In this document: in pieces, positions 8,661 through 17,971 of the stretch
Layout of the letters: each line of letters opens with the position of its first letter
Numbering within the stretch: position 1 is the first letter of the stretch
DNA from: Paenibacillus_AB hodogayensis
Lineage (GTDB): Bacteria; Bacillota; Bacilli; Paenibacillales; NBRC-103111
Direction: 5' to 3'
NCBI RefSeq assembly: GCF_039536325.1
Contig: NZ_BAAAYO010000001.1
Coordinates: 434,001 to 498,000, forward strand
Length of the DNA: 64,000 nucleotides
Program-made: the position numbers and the translations under genes
The notes under the pieces: generated by a model
Told to the model about the DNA's origin: nothing
What the model saw: only the letters and a program-made list of their open reading frames with translations
Databases searched by the model: none

Positions 8661-9746
8661 CTATCCGTATCGCCTTTGAAAATCAACCAGAAATGCGCCT
8701 AGCTCCACGCACGCCTGGACCGGAACTGCATTATACGCCGATGCGCGCAGCCCCCCGACGCTGCGATGGCCAGCCAATCCCTCAAATCCGTTACGTTCGG
8801 ATGCCTGGACAAATAACTTCTCCAGTCCGTCATCCAGCATACGCCAAGTCACATTCATCTTTGAACGGTCCGACTCCGCAATCATCCCTTTGTAGAATCC
8901 TCCGCTGCGATCTATGGCGTCGTAGAGCAGACTGGCTTTTTCAGAATTGCGCTCTTCCATTTCCTTGATTCCCCCCTGACGCTTCGTCCATTCAAGCATC
9001 AACTTCATCATGAAAACGCTATGGACGGGCGGCGTATTGTAGAGCGAACCGTGTTGCGCGTACGTGCTGTATTTAAAAATCGCTGGGATCTGTTCTGCGC
9101 ATCGCTCCAACAAATCCTCCCGAATCACCGCAACGGTCACGCCGGCGGGACCGAGATTTTTTTGCGCCGCTGCGTAGAACATCGAAAACTTCGTAAAGTC
9201 AATAGAGCGACCAAGCAGGTCGCTTGTCATATCGCCAATGAGTGGTATGTGACCGGCATCTGGAAGGACATGAAATTGTGAGCCTTCGATTGTATTGTTG
9301 GTCGTAATATGGAGGTAGGCACTGTTCGCCCCCGGCCGAATTTCGTCGATGCCGGGAAGACTGCTCCAGTTTTTCTCTTTTGTGCTTGCCGCAACATTTG
9401 CATCACCAATCGTTCGTGCCTCAAGAAAAGCTTTCTCGGCGAAGCTTCCCGACAAAATATAGTGTCCCGCCTTGTCATGCGTCATGAAATTCATTGGGAT
9501 CAACGCGAATTGCATACTCGCGCCGCCACCCATAAACAAGACTTTATACCCCGAACGAAGGCCCAGAAGCTCTAACAGCAATTGACTTGTTTCCACAAAC
9601 AGTCGCTCCACTTCGCCGCTACGATGGGACATCTCCATGACAGACATACCGGAACTCCCGTATTCGATGAACGTCTCTTGCGCTTGCTGCAATACTTCCA
9701 GCGGCAGCGCCGCCGGCCCCGGACTAAAATTGTGAATACGATACAT
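8661..9746 (-). CDS. serC: Phosphoserine aminotransferase
   Basis: 361 residues from ATG 9746 (GGGGAGG nine bases upstream). Converts 3-phosphohydroxypyruvate plus glutamate to O-phosphoserine in serine synthesis; PLP enzyme, cytoplasmic. The start MYRIHNFSPGPAALP, the GSSGMSVMEMSHRS segment, and the PLP-lysine context AAAQKNLGPAG are diagnostic of SerC. Length equals that of Bacillus SerC. The gene stands alone, without serA next to it, under its own promoter, T-box leader and terminator, so it should be induced when charged tRNA-Ser falls. Confidence 0.95.
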   Translation of the reverse strand: MYRIHNFSPGPAALPLEVLQQAQETFIEYGSSGMSVMEMSHRSGEVERLFVETSQLLLELLGLRSGYKVLFMGGGASMQFALIPMNFMTHDKAGHYILSGSFAEKAFLEARTIGDANVAASTKEKNWSSLPGIDEIRPGANSAYLHITTNNTIEGSQFHVLPDAGHIPLIGDMTSDLLGRSIDFTKFSMFYAAAQKNLGPAGVTVAVIREDLLERCAEQIPAIFKYSTYAQHGSLYNTPPVHSVFMMKLMLEWTKRQGGIKEMEERNSEKASLLYDAIDRSGGFYKGMIAESDRSKMNVTWRMLDDGLEKLFVQASERNGFEGLAGHRSVGGLRASAYNAVPVQACVELGAFLVDFQRRYG

Positions 9747-9777
9747 GTTCCTCAACCTCCCCGAATAAATAAACAAC

Positions 9778-9985
9778 AAAAAACGCCCTCCGTCCAATTG
9801 GGACGAGGAGCGTTCGCTCGCGGTGCCACCCAACTTGACCGAACATGACGCGCATCATTCGATCCTCTTGGTTCCGCGATAACGGGCGAGCCCGGCTGAC
9901 TTAGGAAACATCCCAAGCAGGATGCTCTTGACGAAAACGCCTCCGAGTTGGATACTCTTCATAGGCATGATCCGATTTGCTGATT
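9778..9985 (-). promoter_or_regulatory. T-box riboswitch leader of serC
   Basis: The minus strand carries the T-box core GGGTGGCACCGCG (9819-9831), followed by a terminator with arms AACGCTCCTCGTCC / GGACGGAGGGCGTT and a T run (9778-9815). Upstream, GAAGAGTA near 9959 suits the base of stem I. An AGC (Ser) at 9924-9926 followed by A is a candidate specifier codon, but the leader is short and I could not fold stem I with certainty. Serine specificity is inferred from serC. Confidence 0.85.
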
Positions 9986-9991
9986 GTACTT

Positions 9992-10020
9992 AAGATAAAC
10001 CCGCTAACCAGATTTGTCAA
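9992..10020 (-). promoter_or_regulatory. Sigma-A promoter of the serC T-box transcript
   Basis: On the minus strand TTGACA (10015-10020) and TATCTT (9992-9997) are separated by 17 bases, placing transcription start near 9985, at the head of the T-box leader. Confidence 0.7.
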
Positions 10021-10105
10021 TATCAGATCTACCGGCACTTTCGCACGAAGATATTCGAGTCATCTGGAACCAGCAGACCGTTCCCCGCGAACAAGGTCGG
10101 CCACT

Positions 10106-12232
10106 TTATTCCATATGTTTGCGTGTGGTGTCGGCTGCGCTGGTACTCCCCCCATCAGGAGTGTCAATAAGATGCCCGGGGCTCATTGGCATATTTCTTC
10201 CGATTTGCCCGTGTCGGGAGTCGGGGCCTTCGTACAGCTTTATCATCAACTGCGCCCGGTTTTTAACACCGTATTTGCCGAACATATGGGCCAAGTTTTT
10301 CTTGACTGTAATTTCGCTCAAATGCAAGTGAGAGGCGATTTCCATGTTGGTTTTACCCCCCAGCAGCAGCACAGCGATTTCTTTCTCTCGGACGGTTAAT
10401 CCGGCCAGCCGTTCGGAATCTGTTTTGATTCCGATGCTCGAAGCCATGCGATCCAGATAAGCTTGCAGCCTAACGCCGCGAAGGTCGATCAGGAAGGTCG
10501 GCGATGGCGTGTCCTTGCCATAATCATGGTGCAGCGCTTTCGGCACCTCTTCGAATCCGAGCCGCCGGAGCAGCGTCTGATAAAAGGGCAGCGGTGTCGA
10601 AGCCAGCAATATGCCTCCGGTCAAAATGTGAGAGAAAACGAAGCTCAACAAGTCTCTTCTGGCCGAAGCGTCTTCCGGGTCGAGCGCGTCGACCATACGT
10701 ATGTACCAGCCGCTCTGCGTTTGCCGAGGTACGGCAAACTCTCTTTTCCGGCTTGGCGTCAACCCTTTGAAGTAGGCGCGGCTTACCGGTTGTGTCGTCA
10801 AATAATCGAGCGTGTGCTCGTTAATGGGAATCATGACGACAAGCCCGATTAGCCGGCCTGCCTCGTTTCTGAGGAGACGCACGGCGTCAGGGCACAGTGC
10901 AAGCAGGCTGCGCGGGTCGAGCAAATCCGATTCTTTACGATCCTGGCTGGCAGGTACGATCAAGTCGTACTGCCGGTCCGTTTCGTGGTCGACGAAGGAA
11001 ACTTTTTTGTCCCGGGATTCCGCTGTCCTTTGCTGAAAATAATGGACAACCTCGTTCACATTGTGCCCGTCCATCGTCTCCAAGTGATGGGAGGATACAG
11101 AGAGTGGCGGAAAAAATACGGCTCGAATCAACGAGTCACCCAGATGAAAGAAAAACTCGCCACGTTCCCACGAAATATCTTGGTTGGTTGAGTTTTGCCG
11201 CAATTTCCGATCGTAATAATGGACACAGCGCCGGGATAAACGTTGGTAAGTCTCGGGCATTCGGGCACGAAGATCTTGGCGGATGGATTCCCGCATCAAA
11301 TCGTGCAGCACCCATCCCCGTTCAGTGAACCGGACAAACGAAAGTTGGGTCAACCGTCGGAAATCGACAGCCTGGACTTCTTGTTCGATGACGTGGCCGA
11401 GCAAATCCTGATGGAAATGCCGAAGCATCGATGCGGCCTCCAGAAGCTTCTGCAAGTTCTCATCCGTCACCTCTCTCAACCAAAGGTGGACGAGTCCGTT
11501 CAGCACCTCCGTTCGATCCGCTCCCTCCATGCGTTTTGTAGAACCGGCGTGGATTGTAGAGGCTGCCAAAGAAAGTGTGAAAGGGTGTCCTCGAGTGAAC
11601 CTCCACAGCTCCTGCATCATTCCCTCTTCCAGAATGCCAATCTTCCCCAAGTATTCGCACAGCGTCTCATAAGGGAACTCCGACAGCGGCAAGGGGCGGA
11701 TCATCCGGCGCCATCCTGGCGAGACCGCCCATTCACCTCGTAAGGGAAATCTGCCGGCTATTATGACCAGTACGTTGCCGGGTAGCCGTGCGATGAACTC
11801 CTGCCTCAACCACAAGTCCAACCCGCTCAATTCCTCATAAGTATCGATCGCAAGCACAATTCGGTTGTCCGCCGCGAGCGCATTCAGTTTCTTTAGACAA
11901 GCGTCCGTCCAGTTGGCGATCGGCATCTGTTCGAGTTCGTCTGCGACATCGAAATCGGAACGGATAGAGCCTAGAACAGACAGGAACCGCCTTGCAAACG
12001 CTTCAGGGGAATGGATAAAATCCCGGCTGCCCAACAGAATGAACGAGGAGCCGTTCTTCTCCAAAACGCGGTGAAGCGCGTCGAGAAGAAAGCTTTTGCC
12101 GATGCCTCCCGGACCATAAATATTCACAATGCGCTCCGTTTGCCCACTACGGTCAGCAAACTGACGCAGCAGTTCAAGCTCGGCTTCTCTGCCGATAAAA
12201 AAATGATCTTTCCATTGCCGCAATGATTGCAC
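10106..12232 (-). CDS. ATPase-LuxR family transcriptional regulator (STAND-like), paralogue 2
   Basis: 708 residues from a GTG at 12232. Walker A GPGGIGKS, Walker B VLAIDTYEEL, middle helical region, then a possible GNAT-like segment (GLVVMIPINEHTL ... LRRLGFEEV) and a C-terminal LuxR helix-turn-helix (LTVREKEIAVLLLGGKTNMEIA). About 50 residues follow the HTH, absent from the paralogue at 4632-6629. The two share domain order and many local motifs (SRDF, LHDLMR, ASxPxP), so they are a dispersed duplication. The gene ends close to the serC promoter (9992-10020), so read-through or termination there matters. Ligand and targets are unknown. Confidence 0.8.
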   Translation of the reverse strand: MQSLRQWKDHFFIGREAELELLRQFADRSGQTERIVNIYGPGGIGKSFLLDALHRVLEKNGSSFILLGSRDFIHSPEAFARRFLSVLGSIRSDFDVADELEQMPIANWTDACLKKLNALAADNRIVLAIDTYEELSGLDLWLRQEFIARLPGNVLVIIAGRFPLRGEWAVSPGWRRMIRPLPLSEFPYETLCEYLGKIGILEEGMMQELWRFTRGHPFTLSLAASTIHAGSTKRMEGADRTEVLNGLVHLWLREVTDENLQKLLEAASMLRHFHQDLLGHVIEQEVQAVDFRRLTQLSFVRFTERGWVLHDLMRESIRQDLRARMPETYQRLSRRCVHYYDRKLRQNSTNQDISWERGEFFFHLGDSLIRAVFFPPLSVSSHHLETMDGHNVNEVVHYFQQRTAESRDKKVSFVDHETDRQYDLIVPASQDRKESDLLDPRSLLALCPDAVRLLRNEAGRLIGLVVMIPINEHTLDYLTTQPVSRAYFKGLTPSRKREFAVPRQTQSGWYIRMVDALDPEDASARRDLLSFVFSHILTGGILLASTPLPFYQTLLRRLGFEEVPKALHHDYGKDTPSPTFLIDLRGVRLQAYLDRMASSIGIKTDSERLAGLTVREKEIAVLLLGGKTNMEIASHLHLSEITVKKNLAHMFGKYGVKNRAQLMIKLYEGPDSRHGQIGRNMPMSPGHLIDTPDGGSTSAADTTRKHME

Positions 12233-12938
12233 AGTACCCCAACCTCACTTCAAGCCGAATTCCATCACATACTATCCCAATATACCTTGATTATACCAAA
12301 GTTTAGTATCCAATTCATATCCGCATGGTAGCATTTACCTGATTAGGGAGAGAACTCGCTGTCGCCTCCGAAGGCGGCTTTCCCGGATTAGCCGAGCTTC
12401 AATTTCCGCGCACGGACACAAACCGTTTTTTTAGGTATTTGGGGCTCAATAACTAAAAAAAATAGGCAGACGAAATCTACTCTTGTCTGCCTAGGTGTAT
12501 TTTTATGCATACTTACATATTCTTCTATGATTGATGCTATTGAACCTTACCGTATTGGTTGAGTATGTGGATGGATGGTCGGGAGTTTCAGAAAATCGTG
12601 AAGGAGACGCCATTGTCTTACAAAAAAAGGTTATCCAGTTCCAAACTCGATTCCGTTCCTCTATGATCATTCCATAGTCTCATCACTTCCGCTACCTGTC
12701 GTCCTTGAGGATATAGATCATCGTTTTGGGTTCGCTCTATGAAAACGTGAAAAGGGCCCCAAATCTTTGGTTGAATGGTGTTTGTCCGAACAACATCACC
12801 CAAAGAGAGGGGCACCTTATTTGATGAAAATCTACCACATCCGTCCACAAGCAGCAAACAATTCGCCCGTCCCTTAACCAAAGAGAAGAAGCGTGTGTTG
12901 ACCAGTCTCGGCTTGGATGAATCGGTAGGCTTAAAATA
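12233..12938. other. Gene-poor stretch with one hairpin and no recognisable gene
   Basis: No coding region I can support. AGGCAGAC (12464-12471) and GTCTGCCT (12485-12492) form an eight-pair hairpin flanked by A and T runs, so it could terminate in either direction. A minus-strand frame at 12618-12881 (87 codons) lacks a ribosome-binding site and resembles no family I know. AT-rich composition continues into the transporter gene to the right. Confidence 0.4.
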
Positions 12939-14243
12939 TTACTTGCTCTTTTTATTCAGTTCATCCTGAATTGCTTTATCTGAGGCTTCCTGTACTTCTC
13001 TGAGAATCGTATTGATATCCTTTGTACGAAGCGCCAAGTCCTTCGCTACTCCGTTGAATTTGCTAACAACAATTGCTGTGTAAGGGTTCGACGGTGCCAT
13101 TTTGGCCTGTTTCACTTTGAGCGCTGCTTGAACGTTTTTTCCTTTCAGGATAGGCAGATCAGATGCGAAATCTTTACGGATATTTTCATCCGCAAGAGCA
13201 GTCAAGCGGCCTTTCCGGTTGATCACAGACTGTACTTCCGGCGACACAAGAAGCTGAAGCACTTTGAATGCGTCATCCTTATGCTTGCTTGTTTTGGAAA
13301 TACCTATCATTTTCGGGCCGCCGTCAATTGTTGTGTTCGGCAAGTCCTTAAACGCTGGGGCGCCGACAAGATCGAAATTCATATTGGGATTATTTTTCCC
13401 GATGCTCGTCGCCAAGTCCGTAATCCAATTTAACGTCATGGCGACCGTTCCATCTTTTACAAAATCGGCTGTCTTCATCGGGAATTCGTTGTTCACAATC
13501 ATCCCCGGTACTTGATAAAACCCTTGAATAAGTTCTAAGACGGCCTTGTTCGCAGGATTATCTATCAACGCCTTGTTTGTTTGCGGGTCGACGAAAGCGA
13601 TGGATCGTATCCGGGCGAGTTGTTCCGGAGTGTTTACGACTAATCCCCGGTATTGTACGCTGCCATCTTGGTACGTCAACTTTTTGGATAGCTCAAGCAA
13701 CTCATCCCACGTCAATCCGTCCTTCGGGTAAGGAACTCCACGCTTGTCAAAAAGATCCTTATTGTAAAACAAAGCGTATTGGTTAATATCGAACGGAAGG
13801 CCATACACCTCCCCCTTCGAACCTAATTCCTTGACCCAGTCGATATTCGGCTTTGCGAATTTATTCATATCCAGTTTACTCGCCTTGATCTCTTCCTTCA
13901 TATCATAAGGGATATCCATATCCACGAATGTGGAGTAACGAGAATTCGCCGTATAGAACAAATCCGGAACGATATTCGCGGCAGCCAGTTTCTCTGGTTC
14001 GGTCCGATCCAGCTTCATCGTGATGTGCGGATATTTTGCTCGTACGGGTTTTACGATGAATTCATCGAAGTCTTCATCGCTCAAGGAGAGATAGTACGGA
14101 ACCATCGTAAGCTCGACGGGCGCCTTCGCTTTTTCAGGCTCTTGTGAAGCAGATGTGGGTTTTGTCTTTTCCCCAGAATTACAACCTGTGGCCATTAGTA
14201 AGCCAGCAATAAAAAGTACTGGCAATGTTAAACGATTTTTCAT
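12939..14243 (-). CDS. ABC transporter extracellular solute-binding lipoprotein (family 1)
   Basis: 434 residues, ATG at 14243 behind AGGAGG with seven-base spacing. A lipoprotein signal peptide ends in LLMATGC, so Cys21 would be lipid-modified. YGLPFDINQYALFYNKDLFDKRG and LTWDELLELSKKLT are hallmarks of sugar-type (family 1) binding proteins, facing the outside of the membrane. No permease or ATPase genes are adjacent, so it must work with a transporter encoded elsewhere. The FAD oxidoreductase gene lies 82 bases upstream on the same strand, and an AraC gene is divergent, suggesting a small catabolic unit. Substrate unknown. Confidence 0.88.
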   Translation of the reverse strand: MKNRLTLPVLFIAGLLMATGCNSGEKTKPTSASQEPEKAKAPVELTMVPYYLSLSDEDFDEFIVKPVRAKYPHITMKLDRTEPEKLAAANIVPDLFYTANSRYSTFVDMDIPYDMKEEIKASKLDMNKFAKPNIDWVKELGSKGEVYGLPFDINQYALFYNKDLFDKRGVPYPKDGLTWDELLELSKKLTYQDGSVQYRGLVVNTPEQLARIRSIAFVDPQTNKALIDNPANKAVLELIQGFYQVPGMIVNNEFPMKTADFVKDGTVAMTLNWITDLATSIGKNNPNMNFDLVGAPAFKDLPNTTIDGGPKMIGISKTSKHKDDAFKVLQLLVSPEVQSVINRKGRLTALADENIRKDFASDLPILKGKNVQAALKVKQAKMAPSNPYTAIVVSKFNGVAKDLALRTKDINTILREVQEASDKAIQDELNKKSK

Positions 14244-14325
14244 GAAAGCGCCTCCTAAATAATGTGATCGCCGTTAAGCCTCCATAGCGAATACGGACAG
14301 CAGCTATCGTACGCTTCTGCCAGGC

Positions 14326-15633
14326 TTATCTTTTTAATGGAACGATTGCCTGATGCTTCGCCAAAACCGACCTCAGCTCGTCTAAATCAATTTGGCGAAC
14401 GGAACTATTATTTTGTACGGCGATAGCCGCTGCGGCTCCAGCTGCCTGACCGGTCGCCATGCAGCTTGCTTGAACGCGATAAGCAGAGTTGGCCTCGCGA
14501 TCGCCAGAGATGCAACGTCCAGAAACGAGTAAGTGCTCGCTCCCTTGGGGTACTAACGCGCCATAAGGAATTGTAGGCACGATGCCTTCCGCAAGCGGAC
14601 GAATGTCGATCGTATTCCCCGAATCGCTGTGTACATCAATCGGATAGAAGCTGTAACATACGGCATCTGGCCAAACGTACCCGCTGGTATACGCTTCACA
14701 GGTCACTCTAGCTTCTCCAACAATTCTTGAAGTTTCGCGGATTCCACATTCGTTAGCAAAATAGTTAACCTGAAGCTGCTCACATCCCGGCACCTTTCGT
14801 AGTAACCTATAAATCCGCGATAAAGATTGACGTGCTTTTAATTCTGCTTCACTGCGCAGCTGGGAAGTAGAACCGTCAATCCCTGGGATGTGCATATTAT
14901 TTCCACCAGCCGTTATTAATTCCCTCCAAAAAGGGACCCCGCCTGGAACATGATCCGTCTCGAAGATCTCTCCAGCAGCAAGCGATTGCTTATAGATTCC
15001 GTGCAATTGAACCTGATCGACCTGCTCCAAAGAATAGCCGCTGAGATTGTAGATCAACGTTCCTGGCTGCAAGCTTTTGCTTTTTTCACGCTCATACCCC
15101 ATAAGACCCGCTACGTTAGCATCCCCAGTGGCATCGATAATTTTTTTCGCACGCAGACAGCTTAAGCCTGATTTTCCGGCGACCAGTACATATCGCCAAT
15201 GCTCATCGGAGTCAATGTGAACCGGCATTTCGTGAAATCTCAGAACAACCTTTGCATCCAAACATAAATCGTCCAGCACACTACTATATACAAACCGATT
15301 TACACTGATCTGATGTCGCGGATGCTGGTTGTTCTTGTATGGAACTGTAAAATCGGGGAGCACTGCGCCTCCGCGGCGCTCCGTTTCCCTAATGACTTCC
15401 CAACCGATGCCTGCGATAACCTGGTTCCCCCAAGCATGGAATAGTCCAGGAAAATTAACCGACGCAACAACAGCTGTCCCTCCGAGAACCCCATTTTTCT
15501 CCACCAGCGCCGTTTTTATGCCTATTCTCCCAGCCTGTATTGCCGCTATACAGCCGGCGGAGCCTCCTCCGAACACGATTAGATCATATTCATCTGTAAT
15601 CGGTACTTTGGAATTAAATAAATATTGTTCCAT
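14326..15633 (-). CDS. FAD-dependent oxidoreductase (FAD_oxidored family)
   Basis: 435 residues from ATG 15633. Dinucleotide-binding motif VFGGGSAGCIAAIQAGR near residue 20, then VEKNGVLGGTAVVASVNFPGLFHAWG, the signature of the FAD-dependent oxidoreductases that sit in carbohydrate-utilisation loci of Paenibacillus. A second conserved segment, IIDATGDANVAGLMGYE, closes the FAD site, and the C terminus has SGDREANSAYRVQASCMATGQAAGAAAA. Probably cytoplasmic, oxidising a sugar-like substrate delivered by the transporter whose binding protein is encoded next (12939-14243). Confidence 0.85.
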   Translation of the reverse strand: MEQYLFNSKVPITDEYDLIVFGGGSAGCIAAIQAGRIGIKTALVEKNGVLGGTAVVASVNFPGLFHAWGNQVIAGIGWEVIRETERRGGAVLPDFTVPYKNNQHPRHQISVNRFVYSSVLDDLCLDAKVVLRFHEMPVHIDSDEHWRYVLVAGKSGLSCLRAKKIIDATGDANVAGLMGYEREKSKSLQPGTLIYNLSGYSLEQVDQVQLHGIYKQSLAAGEIFETDHVPGGVPFWRELITAGGNNMHIPGIDGSTSQLRSEAELKARQSLSRIYRLLRKVPGCEQLQVNYFANECGIRETSRIVGEARVTCEAYTSGYVWPDAVCYSFYPIDVHSDSGNTIDIRPLAEGIVPTIPYGALVPQGSEHLLVSGRCISGDREANSAYRVQASCMATGQAAGAAAAIAVQNNSSVRQIDLDELRSVLAKHQAIVPLKR

Positions 15634-15772
15634 TTACGAACACCTTCACTCTTTAATTTGCATAATATACCATCTCGAGTGGTTATCCATATCTTAGTAC
15701 AATCAAGTTACTTTAAACACTCACTTTTTTGAGTTATACTATATACTAATTTTCCAGTGAAAAGGAGCTATC

Positions 15773-16594
15773 GTGAACCCGACACCTTTAAGCGGACAAG
15801 TCCCATATTTACTATATTTCATGCATTGGAAACGGTTAGATAAGTTTGTTAATTACGAGGACAGTCATCCTAGCTGGCTTATATTTGCCGTGGAAAACGG
15901 TTCATTCTATTATAAGATTGGAACGCATGAAGGCAACGCTTCCTTCGGCGATATCATTGTCTGTCCGCCTGGAGAAACTTTTCGCCGGGTTGTGAACAGT
16001 CCTGTTTCATTGTTTGTGATGTTCGTTGAATGGAGAGATTGTGCGGGAAATCCAATTAAGCTAACAGAAGCAGAATCGCCGCCGACGGGCAAAATCAATA
16101 TTCGCGACGTCTCACGTCTAGCTTCCAATTTTCGATCGATGAGCCTGATGGGTAACCGTCATGACCCGTGGACGAGATGGCAGTTGAATCATTATGCGGC
16201 TAACATTTGGCTTTTATTATGTGAAGAACTGCAAGAGAACCCCTTGCATGCTGCCGATTTGACCAATTCGCCATTAGACCCCATAGCGGAGGAGGCCTCC
16301 ATGTTAATTCAAAAACAGGCATTCCAGGACCTTAGACTTCTGGATATCGCGGAAGCGTTACAAACCAGCCTTTCTCAGCTAAGTAAGCGATTCAAGAAAA
16401 CATTCCGAATAACACCTATTCAATATCTCACGCAACTCCGCCTAGAGAAAGCCAAATCCTTACTGCTGGAAACCGACCTAACCTTAGATCAAATTTCCGA
16501 ATGCTGCGGTTATCAAAATGGATTTTATCTCAACCGTGTTTTCAAAAAACACGAACACGTCACACCGATGCAGTTTCGAAGAAACCGGGTGTAA
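15773..16594 (+). CDS. AraC family transcriptional regulator
   Basis: 273 residues from a GTG at 15773 (AAGGAG, five-base spacing). An N-terminal cupin-like sensor (FGDIIVCPPGETFRRV) precedes two C-terminal helix-turn-helix units (RLLDIAEALQTSLSQLSKRFKK and LDQISECCGYQNGFYLNRVFKK). It is transcribed divergently from the FAD oxidoreductase and binding-protein genes, so it is the likely activator of that unit. The 139-base gap between them should hold the binding sites. Confidence 0.87.
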   Translation: MNPTPLSGQVPYLLYFMHWKRLDKFVNYEDSHPSWLIFAVENGSFYYKIGTHEGNASFGDIIVCPPGETFRRVVNSPVSLFVMFVEWRDCAGNPIKLTEAESPPTGKINIRDVSRLASNFRSMSLMGNRHDPWTRWQLNHYAANIWLLLCEELQENPLHAADLTNSPLDPIAEEASMLIQKQAFQDLRLLDIAEALQTSLSQLSKRFKKTFRITPIQYLTQLRLEKAKSLLLETDLTLDQISECCGYQNGFYLNRVFKKHEHVTPMQFRRNRV

Positions 16595-16754
16595 TGTATT
16601 CCGATCTATTACAGACAAGTTGGGGATCAGCGTGGGGGCATTTCGGATCTGAAACCATGTTTCCCCGATTATGCTTTGCTGCTACGTTTTTCGAGCGATT
16701 GATGAAATTCAAGAGCAGAAGCAGATCAATTTGATAATTGAACGGAAGTGACTA

Positions 16755-16871
16755 ATGAACATTCGTCTGTTGAATGACTCTGATGCCCCAGTGTACAAGG
16801 AAGTAAGGTTGCGTGCATTGAAAAATGATCCTGATGCATTTGGATCAACGTATGAGCAAGAAGAAACTTAA
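16755..16871 (+). pseudogene. GNAT acetyltransferase, N-terminal fragment
   Basis: 38 codons reading MNIRLLNDSDAPVYKEVRLRA, then ALKNDPDAFGSTYEQEE and a stop. This is the typical first quarter of a GNAT acetyltransferase (N-terminal strand and helix); the acetyl-CoA-binding region is missing. The following 200 bases contain no continuation. It marks the left edge of a region of decayed genes reaching to 17.97 kb. Confidence 0.7.
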
Positions 16872-17087
16872 CCTCTGGGGCACTTTATAGAAAGGATACA
16901 CCATCACAAGCGTTGCATAAACGTCGAATGAATAATTGGTAGAAGATTCAGAATACATTTTTCGGCCCAGTTATCCAAAAGGTTGAGCATCCGTTAAAGG
17001 TAGCCCTGCCCACTGTAATGCTCCCCATTGTCAAGACACGATTTTCTGAGGAATAAGTTATGTCCTTCTTCTCGTGGGCCTAGTGTT

Positions 17088-17519
17088 TTAGGATGCGATT
17101 TTTTCAATAGGGTGGGCGTAAAATTGGTCGGGCTTCGCTTCATTAAGAGATTGGTGAGGGCGTTCCTGATTATAAAATTGGACATAACGAGCTATCCCTT
17201 TGCGCAGCGCGCGAGGGTCTTCGAATTCATTCAAATAGATGCACTCGTATTTGAGCGAGCGGAAATAGCGTTCTGTGCGGCTGTTATCCGTCGCTCGGCC
17301 CTTACCATCCATCGATACCTTGACGCCTTCCTTCTCCAGCAGCTCGAGGTAATCCCCATTGGTGAAGTGAGATCCCTGATCACTGTTCATCATCTCCGGC
17401 TTACGGTGGCCAAATGCGCGCCTCAGACACCTGAGAACAAAGCCCTTCTCAAGCGTACTGGAAAGCTCATAGTCAATCACTTTACGGCTGTACCAATCGA
17501 TGATGTTGAACAAATACAT
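17088..17519 (-). pseudogene. IS3-family transposase OrfB, C-terminal fragment
   Basis: 143 codons of the integrase core: MYLFNIIDWYSRKVIDYEL, NSDQGSHFTN (second catalytic Asp) and the E of RTERYFRSLKYE, ending QFYNQERPHQSLNEAKP. The first third of OrfB, OrfA and the left end are missing. The right end of the element probably lies near 17020-17045, where TCTTGACAATGGGGAGCA on the minus strand resembles the terminus of IS150-group elements. Confidence 0.85.
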
Positions 17520-17602
17520 CCGCCTTGTGGTTTTCGCTCCGGTGGCAATATATATTTAATGATTTCCCATTGGTCGTCTCGTATCTCGTATCGTCTTTTC
17601 AT
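17517..17602 (-). pseudogene. IS5-family transposase, N-terminal fragment
   Basis: From ATG 17602 the minus strand reads MKRRYEIRDDQWEIIK, then YILPPERKPQGG, the usual opening of IS5-type transposases. After 28 codons it runs directly into the IS3 fragment in a different frame. The junction is within a few bases of 17519, so two insertion elements of different families are fused by deletion or nested insertion. Confidence 0.7.
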
Positions 17603-17700
17603 AGGTTAAGTTTACCAGTTCTTAAGCTATTTCGATAGTTTGCATACACGCCCTAGGAGAATGCTTAAACTTTGGAATTTCCAAAAGTAGGTATGAGACT

Positions 17701-17971
17701 ATCGCAAAATGTGACGATGACGACTACTATGCTCCCAACTATCTTGCACAGCAAGTTAATACTCTGGAGCGTAAAAACGCCGATCTGGTCTGTAAGAGAA
17801 CGGTTTTCATGTACTTCGAAAAAAGCAAAACACTCGCTAATTCAAAAGCGAAGCGGAGTAAAAGGCGCAACATTAGTATTTCGAAAAAAACTGTGGGAAC
17901 ATATAAAGTTTCATCCAATTAGTATCGGCGGAGACTCTACGTTTTTGCAACAATGTGTATCTTCAAAATAA
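17701..17971 (+). pseudogene. Glycosyltransferase family 2 remnant, frameshifted
   Basis: One frame reads IAKCDDDDYYAPNYLAQQ, the strand ending in the metal-binding Asp cluster of GT-A glycosyltransferases. Further on, a different frame reads GATLVFRKKLWEHIKF and GGDSTFLQQC, the later part of the same domain. At least one frameshift separates them, and both ends of the domain are missing. Its last bases overlap the end of the convergent response-regulator gene. Confidence 0.65.

Noticed and set aside
12618..12881. 87-codon minus-strand open frame.
   Set aside because: No ribosome-binding site and no recognisable family; composition is that of non-coding AT-rich DNA.
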